Part shown: positions 48,898 through 58,246 of the stretch, piece by piece
Layout of the letters: each line of letters begins with the position of its first letter
Numbering within the stretch: the stretch's first letter is position 1
DNA from: CAZFOB01 sp964520325
Lineage (GTDB): Bacteria; Actinomycetota; JAICYB01
Length of the DNA stretch: 64,000 nt
Assembly (NCBI GenBank): GCA_964520325.1
Contig: CAZFOB010000005.1
Coordinates: forward strand, 62,001-126,000
Direction: 5' to 3'
Program-made: the position numbers and the translations under genes
The notes under the pieces: generated by a model
Databases searched by the model: none
Seen by the model: only the letters and a program-made list of their open reading frames with translations
What the model was told of the DNA's origin: nothing

Positions 48898-51800
48898 TCA
48901 GCCGACGCTCGCGCCGAGCTTGTCGCCGGTCTCGGGGGCGCTCGGCACACCCGAGGAGCTCTGAAGGATGAGCGCGAACTTGACCGGGTCACCGGGGGCA
49001 TTTCCGCGCTTGCGCACGATCGCAACCGACCCGGCGTCCACCGCTGAACCGACATCCTCACCGGGCGCCGCGAAGATGCCGTCCTGCCACCCATCGCCGT
49101 CTACGTCGGCCATCGATACCGCTGCCCCGAGATAGTCCTTCGGTTCAGCGTTGCCAGACAGCGTCCCGCTTTGCTCCCACACCACTGTTCCGTCGAGTGC
49201 CACCAGGTTCGTCGCCGTCCAGTCGGGCCCGCTCACGAACACGGCAACATTGCCCGCGTCGCGATGTTCGCCGTCATCGGCCAACGGTGCACCGACGAAG
49301 AGCTCGCCGCGAACGGCGTCGATCGTCGGTTTGAAGATCGACCGGTCGGTGACCCCGCCGGCAAGCTTCGAGCCGAACCGCGCGCCGGCTTGACCCGATG
49401 AGACATCGGCTCCGGAGAGCGTCTGTGTTCCGATCCAGGGACCGGAGTGATCGCTGTAGATGACGCGGACTGCACCCGCATTCGCAAGCCCGCCGATGTC
49501 CTGTCCCGGTACTCCGACGACGAGGTCGGCGTAGCCATCGATCGCGCCGTAGCCGCCGACGTCGGCGATTTCCACTGACTGGCCGAACGCGTCGCCCGGC
49601 TCGGGCGTCTCGCTCAACGCTTGGTTCTGGTCCTGAGGGATGACGTCGACCAACAGGCCGGCGGGGCGGAGTCCGACGACGGAGCCCCGCATGATAGCGA
49701 CAGAGCCTTCGTCGCCGGCATCGACGTCGTCCCCAGGTGCGCCGATCGCGAGCTCGTCGTTGCGGTCGCCTTGGAAGTCACCGGTCGCGAGTGCCGCGCC
49801 GAACGCATCTCCGGGATCGGCGAAGAAATCGATGCCGGCGGAATCCTGCGTCCATTGCTGGGCTCCCGATGAGGTCAGCCCACCGGATGAGCCGCGCAGC
49901 ACGGTGACGGATCCGGCGCTCGCGAAGGGACCGATCGCCTCTCCCGGCGCACCCACGGCGAGGTCGTCGCCACCGAACGCGTCGAAGTTACCCATCGCGA
50001 GGGCCGAACCGAACCGATCGGACTTCTCGCTCGCCCCAGGCACGCCGGTTGAGTTCTGCGACCACATCTTGCTGCCGCTCGCGCGCAGACCCGAGGGTGA
50101 ACCGAGCAACACGTGGACGACACCGGCGTCGGCGATCGTGCCGATATCCTCAGCCGGGGCACCGATCGCGAGATCGTCGTAGCCGTCCTTGTTCAGATCA
50201 CCGGTCGCGACCGCGAACCCGAAGAGGTCGCCCGGCTCTCCGCCGTCTGCGATGCCGCTCGAGTCCTGACTCCACATCTGACTACCGGTCGTCTTCGCCC
50301 CGCCGGTCGATCCGTACAGCACGTGGACGACGCCGGTGTCCTTCTTGCTGCCGCTGTCCTCGTTCGGTGCGCCGATGACGACGTCGTCGAAGCCGTCCTT
50401 GTTGAAGTCGGAATCGAGTGAAGACGTCTTCGGCGCCGCAACGGTGAACCGCGCCGTGTGCGCCTGCGTCATGACGTTGGCAGCCACATCCTGCACGCCG
50501 GTCGCCGAGAGCACGTACGGCCGTCCGGCGACGAGTGATGCGGACGGCGTGATCGTGACGGTGTCCGAGGCTGGGTCGAAGGTCCGCGTCGAGGCAACGT
50601 CGGCCCCCGTCTTGCCGTCCCGCAGCTTGATCGTCGACGGCGTGATGCTCGACGGGTCGATGTCGCGAGCGAAGGTGACCGTCGGATGCACCGCCGCGGG
50701 GACCTTCTCGGCGAAGTCCGCCGGTCTGACGTTACGGACCCAGAGCCGCTCGGCCGGACCATCGGACGCGACCCCTGAGCTGGCGACCGCGTTCACCGTG
50801 TACGGCGAGGGACTGGCCGCGGAGCCGATGCTCCGTGAAGACGCTGCGCTCGACACGCGGAACCTGTACCGCCCGGGCTCGAGCACCGGGAGGATCAGCA
50901 CCTCGACGCCGCCGGGCCCTGTTGCGTTCACCGCTCCGAGAGCATCGAGCAACGGCGACCACGCACTGAGCACCGTGTCGACGCTGATCGCCTCACCGGC
51001 GCCTCCTAAGGAGGTAACGGTGATCGAGATCGTCCCCGGCGCCTCGGCGTCGACGTAGTACCAGTCCACGTCGCCTTCGGGCTGGATCTTGCCCTGCGCG
51101 GCAAGGACGGGGCCCGCGCGGTCCGCGACGTCGTTCGGCTCGCCGAAGTCGGAGCGGACGCCCGGCGGCGAGGCAGCCGTGCGGCCGCCGACGGCTGCGT
51201 ACGCATCGATGAGCCCCCATCCGTAGAAGTCGTCGATCCCTCTCGGCCCCCGGTCGATGGCGGTCGCTTTGATCCACGATTGCACCTGCGCGGGTGTTGC
51301 CGCGGGACTCACCGCATGCACGAGCGCGACGATGCCCGAGACGAGCGGCGCCGCGAACGAAGTGCCGGCCGACACGCCGTACGTCTCGGCCGTGCCGGGA
51401 GCCAGCGTCGTCGACACGACGTTGTAGCCCTGTGCGACCACGTCGACCGACGGACCCCGGTTCGAGAACCAGACGACATCGCCGTGCTCCTCCGTCGCAC
51501 CGACCGAGATGACCGGCCCGTATGCGGCCGGATACGACGGGACGTCAGAGGCTTCGTTGCCGGACGCGGCCACAACGACCACCCCGTGCGCGACGGCGTA
51601 GTCGATCGCGTCCTCGAGGATGGAACTCTCACCCGGCGCACCGATCGACAGGTTGACGACTTCGGCTCCGTGATCGGTCGCCCACACGATCCCGGACGCG
51701 ACGTTGCCGTCGTTGCCCGACCCGTCGGCGCCGAGCACCTTCACAGGCATGATACGTGCGTCCCACGCGGCGCCGGCGATGCCGATCGAATTGTTGGAGT

Positions 51801-52545
51801 CGGCTGCGGCGATGCCCGCGACGAAGGTGCCGTGGCCTTCGTCGTCCTGTGGGTTGGCGTCGTTGTTGACGAAGTCGTAGCCGGCGACGATGCGCGGCGC
51901 GAGATCCGGGTGATCGAGATCGACCCCGGTGTCAAGGATGGCGATGTCGGTGGCCGGGTTGCCGTGCGTCTTGTCCCACGCGGCGGGGAGCCTGCTCGTG
52001 AACACCGGCGATTGGAAGGGGAACTCCGCGTCGTTCGGGTCGCCGGACGCATACCGGATCAGGTTCTTATCGACACCGTCGACGCGCGGGTCCGAGGACA
52101 TCCGCTGGGCGACCTCGGACCGTGAGGAACCCTTCGTCGACACGAGGATGGTGTCGATCTCGGGGATCTCGGAAACGATCTCAGCTCCCGAGTCCGTGAC
52201 AGCATCGCGACGATCGGCTTGCGAGGTCGACTGATCGAACCGGACAAGAAGCGAGTCGGGTTCCGAGGCGATCCGCGCCGGAGCCTTACGCCTGATGTGC
52301 CTCGATGGGGCATTCTCCGGCGCGCGTCCTGCAGCGACGACCTTCGCCGCTCTGCTTGACCTCTGCGACGAAGGAGGAACGGCCGCGGCCCGGCCGAACC
52401 TGTCACTCGACGGACCGACCTGCCCGGCCAATGGTGCAACAGGTAAGAGTCGCGGCACCGACGATGGGCCGGCGGCTCGTTCGGCGAAGAGCACGAGCGC
52501 CAGAGCGAGCGCAGCAAGTGCAGATGCCGGTTGGCGCTTGTTCAC
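48898..52545 (-). CDS. Secreted subtilisin-like protease with FG-GAP (integrin-type) repeats
   Basis: The 1215-residue protein (from GTG 52545, after AGGGGA) has a signal peptide, a long Arg/Ser-rich propeptide with an I9-like inhibitor region, and a subtilase domain. Catalytic residues are Asp205 in ILDTGVDLDHPDL, His238 in GHGTFVAG and Ser396 in GTSFAAPL. After a pre-peptidase-like segment and an Ig-like domain (VHPTVTFARDIDPSSI) come at least six FG-GAP units with the calcium motif D-x-N-x-D-G, for example DFNKDGFDDVVIGAPNEDSG and DLNKDGYDDLAIGAPAEDIG. The C-terminal half is probably a beta-propeller adhesin. It is an extracellular protease that may cling to surfaces or matrix. Confidence 0.87.
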   Translation of the reverse strand: MNKRQPASALAALALALVLFAERAAGPSSVPRLLPVAPLAGQVGPSSDRFGRAAAVPPSSQRSSRAAKVVAAGRAPENAPSRHIRRKAPARIASEPDSLLVRFDQSTSQADRRDAVTDSGAEIVSEIPEIDTILVSTKGSSRSEVAQRMSSDPRVDGVDKNLIRYASGDPNDAEFPFQSPVFTSRLPAAWDKTHGNPATDIAILDTGVDLDHPDLAPRIVAGYDFVNNDANPQDDEGHGTFVAGIAAADSNNSIGIAGAAWDARIMPVKVLGADGSGNDGNVASGIVWATDHGAEVVNLSIGAPGESSILEDAIDYAVAHGVVVVAASGNEASDVPSYPAAYGPVISVGATEEHGDVVWFSNRGPSVDVVAQGYNVVSTTLAPGTAETYGVSAGTSFAAPLVSGIVALVHAVSPAATPAQVQSWIKATAIDRGPRGIDDFYGWGLIDAYAAVGGRTAASPPGVRSDFGEPNDVADRAGPVLAAQGKIQPEGDVDWYYVDAEAPGTISITVTSLGGAGEAISVDTVLSAWSPLLDALGAVNATGPGGVEVLILPVLEPGRYRFRVSSAASSRSIGSAASPSPYTVNAVASSGVASDGPAERLWVRNVRPADFAEKVPAAVHPTVTFARDIDPSSITPSTIKLRDGKTGADVASTRTFDPASDTVTITPSASLVAGRPYVLSATGVQDVAANVMTQAHTARFTVAAPKTSSLDSDFNKDGFDDVVIGAPNEDSGSKKDTGVVHVLYGSTGGAKTTGSQMWSQDSSGIADGGEPGDLFGFAVATGDLNKDGYDDLAIGAPAEDIGTIADAGVVHVLLGSPSGLRASGSKMWSQNSTGVPGASEKSDRFGSALAMGNFDAFGGDDLAVGAPGEAIGPFASAGSVTVLRGSSGGLTSSGAQQWTQDSAGIDFFADPGDAFGAALATGDFQGDRNDELAIGAPGDDVDAGDEGSVAIMRGSVVGLRPAGLLVDVIPQDQNQALSETPEPGDAFGQSVEIADVGGYGAIDGYADLVVGVPGQDIGGLANAGAVRVIYSDHSGPWIGTQTLSGADVSSGQAGARFGSKLAGGVTDRSIFKPTIDAVRGELFVGAPLADDGEHRDAGNVAVFVSGPDWTATNLVALDGTVVWEQSGTLSGNAEPKDYLGAAVSMADVDGDGWQDGIFAAPGEDVGSAVDAGSVAIVRKRGNAPGDPVKFALILQSSSGVPSAPETGDKLGASVG

Positions 52546-52621
52546 ACGGGATCCCCTCTGCATCCCTCCACGTACCCGGAAACGCTTCCGAACATGTGGA
52601 GGTCACGGCATCGTCGGCCGA

Positions 52622-52660
52622 CCGCGCGTGAGCGCGGCTGCGCCGGCGCCTCAGGCGCCG
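52622..52660. terminator. Two stacked hairpins after the DUF1232 gene
   Basis: CCGCGC-GTGA-GCGCGG (52622-52637) and CGGCGCC-TCA-GGCGCCG (52644-52660) are perfect stems. The second loop contains the DUF1232 stop codon. There is no T-tract, so termination efficiency is uncertain. The rest of the 105-nt gap holds nothing else recognisable. Confidence 0.5.
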
Positions 52661-52998
52661 TTTGAGCCCGGGTCCTTCATCGGACGGCCGACGACCGCCT
52701 CGAGGATCCGGCGCTCGCCCTTCCAGTGCTCGCGCAGCACGGGTTCTGGCACCTGACGCAACAGCGTTCGCACACCGACCGTGAGCATAACGACGTCATC
52801 GACCTGGCCGATCACAGGGATCCAGTCGGGGACGACGTCGAAGGGCAGGGCCAAATAGGCGGCGACGCCGATGAGGCCGCCACGCACGAGCATCGGCACC
52901 CGGCGGTCGCGAACGACGTGCCACAACAAGCGAAGGATGTCGGGCAATGCGAAGACAAGATCGCGAGTCGCAACGTCACGTCGTTCGAGATGCGCCAT
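52651..52998 (-). CDS. DUF1232 (YkvA-like) small membrane protein
   Basis: The 115-residue protein contains LRLLWHVVRDRRVPMLVRGG and AAYLALPFDVVPDWIPVIGQVDD-like segments. The YLALPFDVVPDWIP stretch with a following Asp-Asp is the DUF1232 core. One hydrophobic helix suggests membrane association. The function of the family is unknown; members are often near stress or envelope genes. TAGCAT on the minus strand lies 7 nt before the ATG. Confidence 0.8.
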   Translation of the reverse strand: MAHLERRDVATRDLVFALPDILRLLWHVVRDRRVPMLVRGGLIGVAAYLALPFDVVPDWIPVIGQVDDVVMLTVGVRTLLRQVPEPVLREHWKGERRILEAVVGRPMKDPGSNGA

Positions 52999-53005
52999 CG
53001 ATGTG

Positions 53006-53011
53006 ATGCTA
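53006..53011 (-). promoter_or_regulatory. -10-like hexamer of the DUF1232 gene
   Basis: TAGCAT on the minus strand lies 7 nt before the ATG at 52998, just past the stop of the upstream kinase-like gene. It suggests the gene has its own leaderless promoter. Confidence 0.4.
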
Positions 53012-53016
53012 CCCGT

Positions 53017-53982
53017 TCAGACCGGTGACCATTCCTGCAGAGCCGTGCGAACGCGTGCGATCCACCAGGCGAGGTCGGCGCGTTCCTGTTCGCGGATCGC
53101 GAGATCCGGGTTCTCGACGACGTCGATCGCCTTGTTCCACCCGAGGCACATCAGCGCCGAGGTCATCCCGAGCTCGAGCGCGCGAGCGTCGAAGTGGTCA
53201 CCGGACACCTCCCGGAAGTCGGCGATGATCTCCTCGCGCGTCGCGGCGATCCGAGTCGCTGAGATGATGAGGTACCACGCGAACTCCACACTCGTCGGGG
53301 CGTTGCCGACGACCTCCCAGTCGAGAAGGATCACCCGCTCAGCGTTCATGCCCATGTTGTGCAGGCGAAGATCACCGTGGATCAACGTCATCGGACGTTT
53401 CTCGAGCTCGGTCGCGAGCGGCAACGGGTCGTCCAGGATCGCGTACATCGCCGCCGTGACGTCCGCTGGTGCGACGTCACCGAACATCTCCCATCCACGA
53501 ATCATCAATGCGGGGACGGGAGTGTCGAGATGCCCGACCGTCGCGGACATCTTCGGCGTGAACACTTTGAGGTGGTCGTACAGAGGACATCCCGGCACCG
53601 TTTCGCCCCAGAACTCGCGGTACATCAGGTCCATCGCCTCCAGCACGCGACGGTTCTCCGCGCGGCTCAGCACCTGGCCCTCGAGCAGCACGTCGTCGGA
53701 GACATCCCGCATGACCAGGACGAACCCCTCGCCGTCCGGCTCCATCGCGAGCATCGTGTGGTCGATCACGTCAGGAACGCGCTCGATGATGCCGGCACTA
53801 AAGAGCCGATGAAGATAGCTGATACCACCGGACGCGACCATCAGCCAATCATCGGGCGAGACGTGCTTGATGATCGCGGACGTACCGTCGGCGAGGACCG
53901 CACGCTCGAACGCGGCTCCCGTTCGCCCACCTTCCGCGGCGAACGGACCACGCTCGAGCGTGCCCTCGAGGAGGGACGTCAC
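53017..53982 (-). CDS. Aminoglycoside-phosphotransferase / choline-kinase-fold protein
   Basis: The 321-residue kinase-fold protein has IIKHVSPDDWLM (nucleotide-binding Lys), LVMRDVSDDVL, the catalytic loop LIHGDLRLHNMG, and LLDWEVVGNAPTSVEFAWYL (metal-binding Asp). The set looks like the EcKinase or phosphotransferase group acting on small hydroxylated compounds. It is translated after the NTF2-like gene (4-nt overlap). The substrate is unknown. Confidence 0.8.
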   Translation of the reverse strand: MTSLLEGTLERGPFAAEGGRTGAAFERAVLADGTSAIIKHVSPDDWLMVASGGISYLHRLFSAGIIERVPDVIDHTMLAMEPDGEGFVLVMRDVSDDVLLEGQVLSRAENRRVLEAMDLMYREFWGETVPGCPLYDHLKVFTPKMSATVGHLDTPVPALMIRGWEMFGDVAPADVTAAMYAILDDPLPLATELEKRPMTLIHGDLRLHNMGMNAERVILLDWEVVGNAPTSVEFAWYLIISATRIAATREEIIADFREVSGDHFDARALELGMTSALMCLGWNKAIDVVENPDLAIREQERADLAWWIARVRTALQEWSPV

Positions 53983-54368
53983 GGTCTGATCATCGGTGCT
54001 TCGCGCGCATGTGTCTCTTGGGTCTGCTTACTCCACACGCCCGTGCAATACATCGTCCACGACGTGATCTTGCCGTCGCGGACTTCGAGACGGTGGAGGT
54101 TGCGTGAGATCTCCTCGCCCGTGTGCTGCTCGATCTCGACGACGGCGCCGTCGGCCGTCGCGTCCGCGCGCCACGCGCCGACCGAACATCCGCCGGGCTG
54201 TTCGCCGGCGAGCCACGCAGCCACCGTGTCGCGGCCCTGCATCTGGAACCGCCACTCCGGGACGTTGATGTCGCAGAACACGTCGTCCGCGAACGCCTCG
54301 GTCACTTCATTCGTCTCTATAGCACGGATGAACCTCTCACCGATCTGCTTCGCTCCTTCGTCGTCCAT
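53979..54368 (-). CDS. NTF2/SnoaL-like protein
   Basis: The 129-residue alpha+beta-cone protein reads ERFIRAIETNEVTEAFADDVFCDINVPEWRF, then QGRDTVAAWLAGEQPGG, VEIEQHTGEE, and HRLEVRDGKITSWTMYCTGVW. This is the SnoaL/ketosteroid-isomerase-like fold. Members are cyclases, isomerases or binding proteins. The stop overlaps the start of the kinase-fold gene by 4 nt. The function is unknown. Confidence 0.78.
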   Translation of the reverse strand: MDDEGAKQIGERFIRAIETNEVTEAFADDVFCDINVPEWRFQMQGRDTVAAWLAGEQPGGCSVGAWRADATADGAVVEIEQHTGEEISRNLHRLEVRDGKITSWTMYCTGVWSKQTQETHAREAPMIRP

Positions 54369-54391
54369 GACCAGATTCTCCTCCCATCGAC

Positions 54392-55519
54392 TTATGCATA
54401 CAGACGATAGAACCTCAGCATCGGGTGGTCGATCTGTTCGAGCACCTCGACTCGCGCAAAACCGGCCTTGGTCGCGTACTCGGTCACGGTCTTCGGACGG
54501 ATCACCGTGCCGGTGGCCGCCGACGGTTGCTCCGACATGCCCGCCGGCAGACAGATCAACAGGCTCGCGCCGTACATGAAGCGCTCGGTCTCGTCGGCCG
54601 GCGCTGTGAAGGTCTCGCCCACGCGCTCGTCCGCAACGATGACGGTGCCGCCTGGAGCAAGACTCTCTCGCATCCGCGAAAGGATCTCGACGGGCCGCGA
54701 AACGTCATGGAGCGCTTCGATCATCACGACGAGATCGAACGGTCCACCGGGGAATGCCTGCGTGCAGTCGTGCACCTCGAACACCGCGCGTTCCGATACG
54801 CCGTTCTCCGCGGCCAAACGGCGCGCGATGACGATCGACGAATCGTCGGGGTCGAGCCCGACGATGGTGGCGTTGCGATACCCGTCTGCGATGGAGATCC
54901 CAGCCCATCCCACGCCGCACGCGACATCGGCCACACGTGCGCCGGCGCCGAGCTTCTCGTGGACGTCGGGCACCGACGGGAGGTACTCGCTCGCAAGCGA
55001 GCCGCGCAACCAGGGACGGTTGAAGTCGCCTTGCGACTCGATCCCGTCGCTGCCGAACGCGGACCACGGAACGCCGCCACCCGTCCGGTACGCCTCAAGC
55101 AGCTGCGGCAACACCGCTGAGATCGAAGCGATCGCCCGCGCCAAAGGAGCGATGCTGAACGGGCTATCCGGGTCCGTGAGAGCGACCGCATGCTCCGGCG
55201 GGAGCGTGAACCGGCGCTCGTCCGGTGCTGCATTCACGTCGTCCACCTCGAGGATGGCGGTCGCGGCTTGCTGCTCGCACCATTCGCGCGCGTAGCGCCC
55301 GTTGATCCCGGCTGCATCGGCGAGTTCGGGTGCGGTCAAGGGCCCACGCTCGGCCAGCGTCCGGTACAGACCGAGGCGGTCACCGACGTACACCGTGGTG
55401 ACGTCGATCGAGCCGAGAGCTGCGTTGAACAGGCGCTCCACGAATGCTCCGGCCTTAGCCTCGTCCAACTCGTCCGGGGGCGTGGGGGTGCCCCCCACGG
55501 AAGTCGTTTGCTGCGTCAT
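54392..55519 (-). CDS. SAM-dependent methyltransferase with N-terminal winged helix (Rv2258c-like)
   Basis: The 375-residue protein has an N-terminal winged-helix dimerisation region (VTTVYVGDRLGLYRTLAERGP, APELADAAGINGRYAREW) and a class I methyltransferase fold. SAM motif I is VADVACGVGWAGISIA, the acid loop is VGLDPDDSS, and the post-motif is FDLVVMIEALHDVSRPVEIL. It resembles mycobacterial Rv2258c and O-methyltransferases of secondary metabolism. ATG 55519 is chosen because the longer start at 55594 would reach back past the AAAGG ribosome site. The methyl acceptor is unknown. Confidence 0.82.
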   Translation of the reverse strand: MTQQTTSVGGTPTPPDELDEAKAGAFVERLFNAALGSIDVTTVYVGDRLGLYRTLAERGPLTAPELADAAGINGRYAREWCEQQAATAILEVDDVNAAPDERRFTLPPEHAVALTDPDSPFSIAPLARAIASISAVLPQLLEAYRTGGGVPWSAFGSDGIESQGDFNRPWLRGSLASEYLPSVPDVHEKLGAGARVADVACGVGWAGISIADGYRNATIVGLDPDDSSIVIARRLAAENGVSERAVFEVHDCTQAFPGGPFDLVVMIEALHDVSRPVEILSRMRESLAPGGTVIVADERVGETFTAPADETERFMYGASLLICLPAGMSEQPSAATGTVIRPKTVTEYATKAGFARVEVLEQIDHPMLRFYRLYA

Positions 55520-55627
55520 CCCTTTCGTCCTTTCGTTCGATGGTTGACTGTCGTTGTCGTCAGAACCGCGGCCCACGATCCGCTCCGTCAGCACGTATGG
55601 ATTATCGACCCGCTCGGCACCGTCGGT

Positions 55628-56440
55628 ATGCTCCGAGTCGTGCTGACGGCAGACGATCGATCGCGCATCCAGTCAAAGGCTCGGGCCGCCATCGGCAACG
55701 CGACCCTTCGGACCGATTCGTGGTGGGCCTACCCCACCTTCGTCGGCGTGTTCCTCATCGTTGCCATCGGTTACTCGACGTGGGCCGGATTCCAGACGTC
55801 CGGCTACTTCGCCGAGCCGTACATCTCCCCGATCTTCTCTCCGTGTCTGGCGGCCAACTGCGAGCACGCGACCTTCAGGCTTCTCGGGTCGTGGTGGATG
55901 CTCTCGCCGGCCCTGATCGTGATCGGATTGCCCATCGGGTTCAGGATGACCTGCTACTACTACCGCAAGGCCTATTACCGTGCCCTCTTCTTCTCCCCCC
56001 CGGCCTGCGCCGTGAACGAGCCGGTTCCCAACAGCCCGTTCAAGAAGGGCGAAAGCAAGTTCCCGTTCACGATCATGAACCTGCACCGCTACTTCTTCTA
56101 TCTGATGATCCTGAATATGGTCTTTCTGACCTACGACACCGTCAAAGCCTTCCATTTCGAGGACGGATGGGGCATCGGAGTCGGGAGCTTGGTCTTCCTC
56201 GTGATGATCGTGACGATGTCGCTCTACATGCTGTCGTGCCACTCGTGCCGCCACGTCGTCGGCGGAAATCTCAAGAGCTTCTCGAAGGCTCCTGCGCGTT
56301 ACAAGACATGGAAGATCGTCACCAAGCTCAACAAGAACCACGGTCCGTACGCTCTTGCGAGTCTCATGTGGATCCCGGTCACCGACATCTACGTGCGGCT
56401 GTTGGCCAATGGCTCGATCTCCGACTTCCGGTTCCTGTAG
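55628..56440 (+). CDS. sdhC: Succinate dehydrogenase membrane anchor subunit (Rv0249c-like)
   Basis: The 270-residue membrane protein has five predicted helices: PTFVGVFLIVAIGYSTWAGF, LLGSWWMLSPALIVIGLPIG, FFYLMILNMVFLTYDTV, VGSLVFLVMIVTMSLYML and a last one at GPYALASLMWIPVTDIY. A Cys-rich loop (CHSCRHVVGG) lies between helices 4 and 5. Its position directly before sdhA and sdhB, and its size, match the single anchor of mycobacterial Sdh1 (Rv0249c). It should seat the complex and pass electrons to menaquinone. The next start codon follows the stop with no gap. A GTG at 55640 is another possible start. Confidence 0.82.
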   Translation: MLRVVLTADDRSRIQSKARAAIGNATLRTDSWWAYPTFVGVFLIVAIGYSTWAGFQTSGYFAEPYISPIFSPCLAANCEHATFRLLGSWWMLSPALIVIGLPIGFRMTCYYYRKAYYRALFFSPPACAVNEPVPNSPFKKGESKFPFTIMNLHRYFFYLMILNMVFLTYDTVKAFHFEDGWGIGVGSLVFLVMIVTMSLYMLSCHSCRHVVGGNLKSFSKAPARYKTWKIVTKLNKNHGPYALASLMWIPVTDIYVRLLANGSISDFRFL

Positions 56441-58246
56441 ATGGCTTACGAGACACATAGCTACGACGTCATCGTCATCGGTGCCGGTGGTGCCGGCTTA
56501 CGGGCGGCGATCGAGTCGTCGGCTGCCGGCGCGAAGACGGCGCTCATCTGTAAGTCGCTCCTCGGCAAAGCGCACACCGTCATGGCAGAGGGCGGGGTCG
56601 CCGCCGCGCTCGGCAACATCTACCCAGAGGACAACTGGAAGGTGCATTTCCGCGACACCATGCGCGGTGGCAAATTCCTCAACAACTGGCGCATGGCGCA
56701 GCTCCACGCGCAAGAGGCGCCGGAGCGCGTGTGGGAGCTCGAGGACTGGGGTGCGCTCTTCGACCGCACGCCCGACGGGCGGATCCTCCAGCGGGACTTC
56801 GGTGGCCACCGCTACGCGCGCCTGGCCCACGTCGGCGACCGCACCGGCCTCGAGCTCATCCGGACCCTGCAGCAGAACGCCGTCGGGCGCGGGGACATCG
56901 ACGTCTTCATGGAGTGCACGATCATGCGCCTTCTTCAAGAATCCGGCGGCGCGGTCAACGGAGCGTTCGGGTACTGGCGCGACTCTGGTGATTTCGTCGC
57001 GTTCAGCGCAAAGGCCGTTGTCGTGGCCACGGGCGGCATCGGCAAGGCGTGGAAGATCACGTCCAACTCCTGGGAGTACACCGGCGACGGCCACGCCATG
57101 GCGCTGTGGGCCGGCGCCGACCTCATCGACATGGAGTTCGTGCAGTTCCACCCCACGGGGATGGTCTGGCCCCCATCGGTACGCGGGATCCTCGTCACCG
57201 AGGGCGTCCGCGGGGACGGCGGCGTGCTGCGCAATTCGGTCGGCGATCGCTTCATGTTCAACTACATCCCCGACCTCTTCCGTAAGGAGACAGCGGAGAC
57301 CGAAGAAGAGGCCGACCGCTGGTACACCGACAAGAAGACGGCCCGGCGCACCCCCGATCTGCTCCCCCGTGACGAGGTCGCGCGCGCGATCAACTCCGAA
57401 GTCCGCGCCGGACGAGGGTCCCCGCACGGTGGCGTGCTCCTCGACATCGCGTCGCGTCTGGACGCGGAGACGATCAAGCGCCGCCTTCCCTCGATGTACC
57501 ACCAGTTCAAAGAGCTGGCGGACGTCGACATCACGAAGGAGGCCATGGAGGTCGGACCGACCTGCCACTACGTGATGGGAGGCGTCCGAGTCGATGCCGA
57601 CTCGGCCGCGGCCACGATCCCCGGCCTTTTCTCCTCCGGAGAATCGGCCGGCGGCATGCACGGCGCCAACCGTCTCGGCGGCAACTCCCTGTCCGACCTG
57701 CTGGTCTTCGGCAAGCGATCGGGCGAACACGCAGCCAAGTACGCAGCCGGCGTGACCGGCGAGCCTCACGTCGATGAGTCGCGCCTGAAGGATCTCGCGC
57801 GCGAAGCGCTGGCGCCGTTCGAGCAGGTCGACGGAGAGAACCCCTTTCAGGTGCACCACGACCTGCAGGACACGATGCAGAGCCTCGTCGGCATCATCCG
57901 CACCGAGAGCGATCTCGCCAAAGCGCTCGATGAGCTTCAGGTGCTCAAAGAACGCGCGTCCAAGACGAAGATCACCGGGTCGCGACGGTACAACCCGGGC
58001 TGGCATATGGCTCTCGACCTCAAGGCGATGATCACTGTGTCCGAGTGCTGCGCGAAGGCTGCGCTCGAGCGCAAGGAGAGCCGCGGCGGACATACACGCG
58101 AGGACTATCCCGAGCCGAGCACCGAATTCTCGAAGCTGAACATCGCGTGCTCGACCGGCCCGGACGACAGCGTCGCCATCCGGCGCGAGGTGCTCCCCGA
58201 GATGCCGGACGAATTGCGGAAGATCATCGAGGAGCAACCCACGTGA
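56441..58246 (+). CDS. sdhA: Succinate dehydrogenase flavoprotein subunit
   Basis: The 601-residue flavoprotein has DVIVIGAGGAGLRAAIE for FAD, the covalent flavin His45 in AHTVMAEGG, the substrate Arg/His segment FHPTGMVW, EGVRGDGGVLRN and the closing ESAGGMHGANRLGGNS. It oxidises succinate to fumarate on the cytoplasmic face of the membrane and delivers electrons to SdhB. The ATG directly follows the sdhC stop and its TGA overlaps the sdhB start. The order C-A-B, without a separate SdhD, is the Sdh1 type. Confidence 0.93.
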   Translation: MAYETHSYDVIVIGAGGAGLRAAIESSAAGAKTALICKSLLGKAHTVMAEGGVAAALGNIYPEDNWKVHFRDTMRGGKFLNNWRMAQLHAQEAPERVWELEDWGALFDRTPDGRILQRDFGGHRYARLAHVGDRTGLELIRTLQQNAVGRGDIDVFMECTIMRLLQESGGAVNGAFGYWRDSGDFVAFSAKAVVVATGGIGKAWKITSNSWEYTGDGHAMALWAGADLIDMEFVQFHPTGMVWPPSVRGILVTEGVRGDGGVLRNSVGDRFMFNYIPDLFRKETAETEEEADRWYTDKKTARRTPDLLPRDEVARAINSEVRAGRGSPHGGVLLDIASRLDAETIKRRLPSMYHQFKELADVDITKEAMEVGPTCHYVMGGVRVDADSAAATIPGLFSSGESAGGMHGANRLGGNSLSDLLVFGKRSGEHAAKYAAGVTGEPHVDESRLKDLAREALAPFEQVDGENPFQVHHDLQDTMQSLVGIIRTESDLAKALDELQVLKERASKTKITGSRRYNPGWHMALDLKAMITVSECCAKAALERKESRGGHTREDYPEPSTEFSKLNIACSTGPDDSVAIRREVLPEMPDELRKIIEEQPT

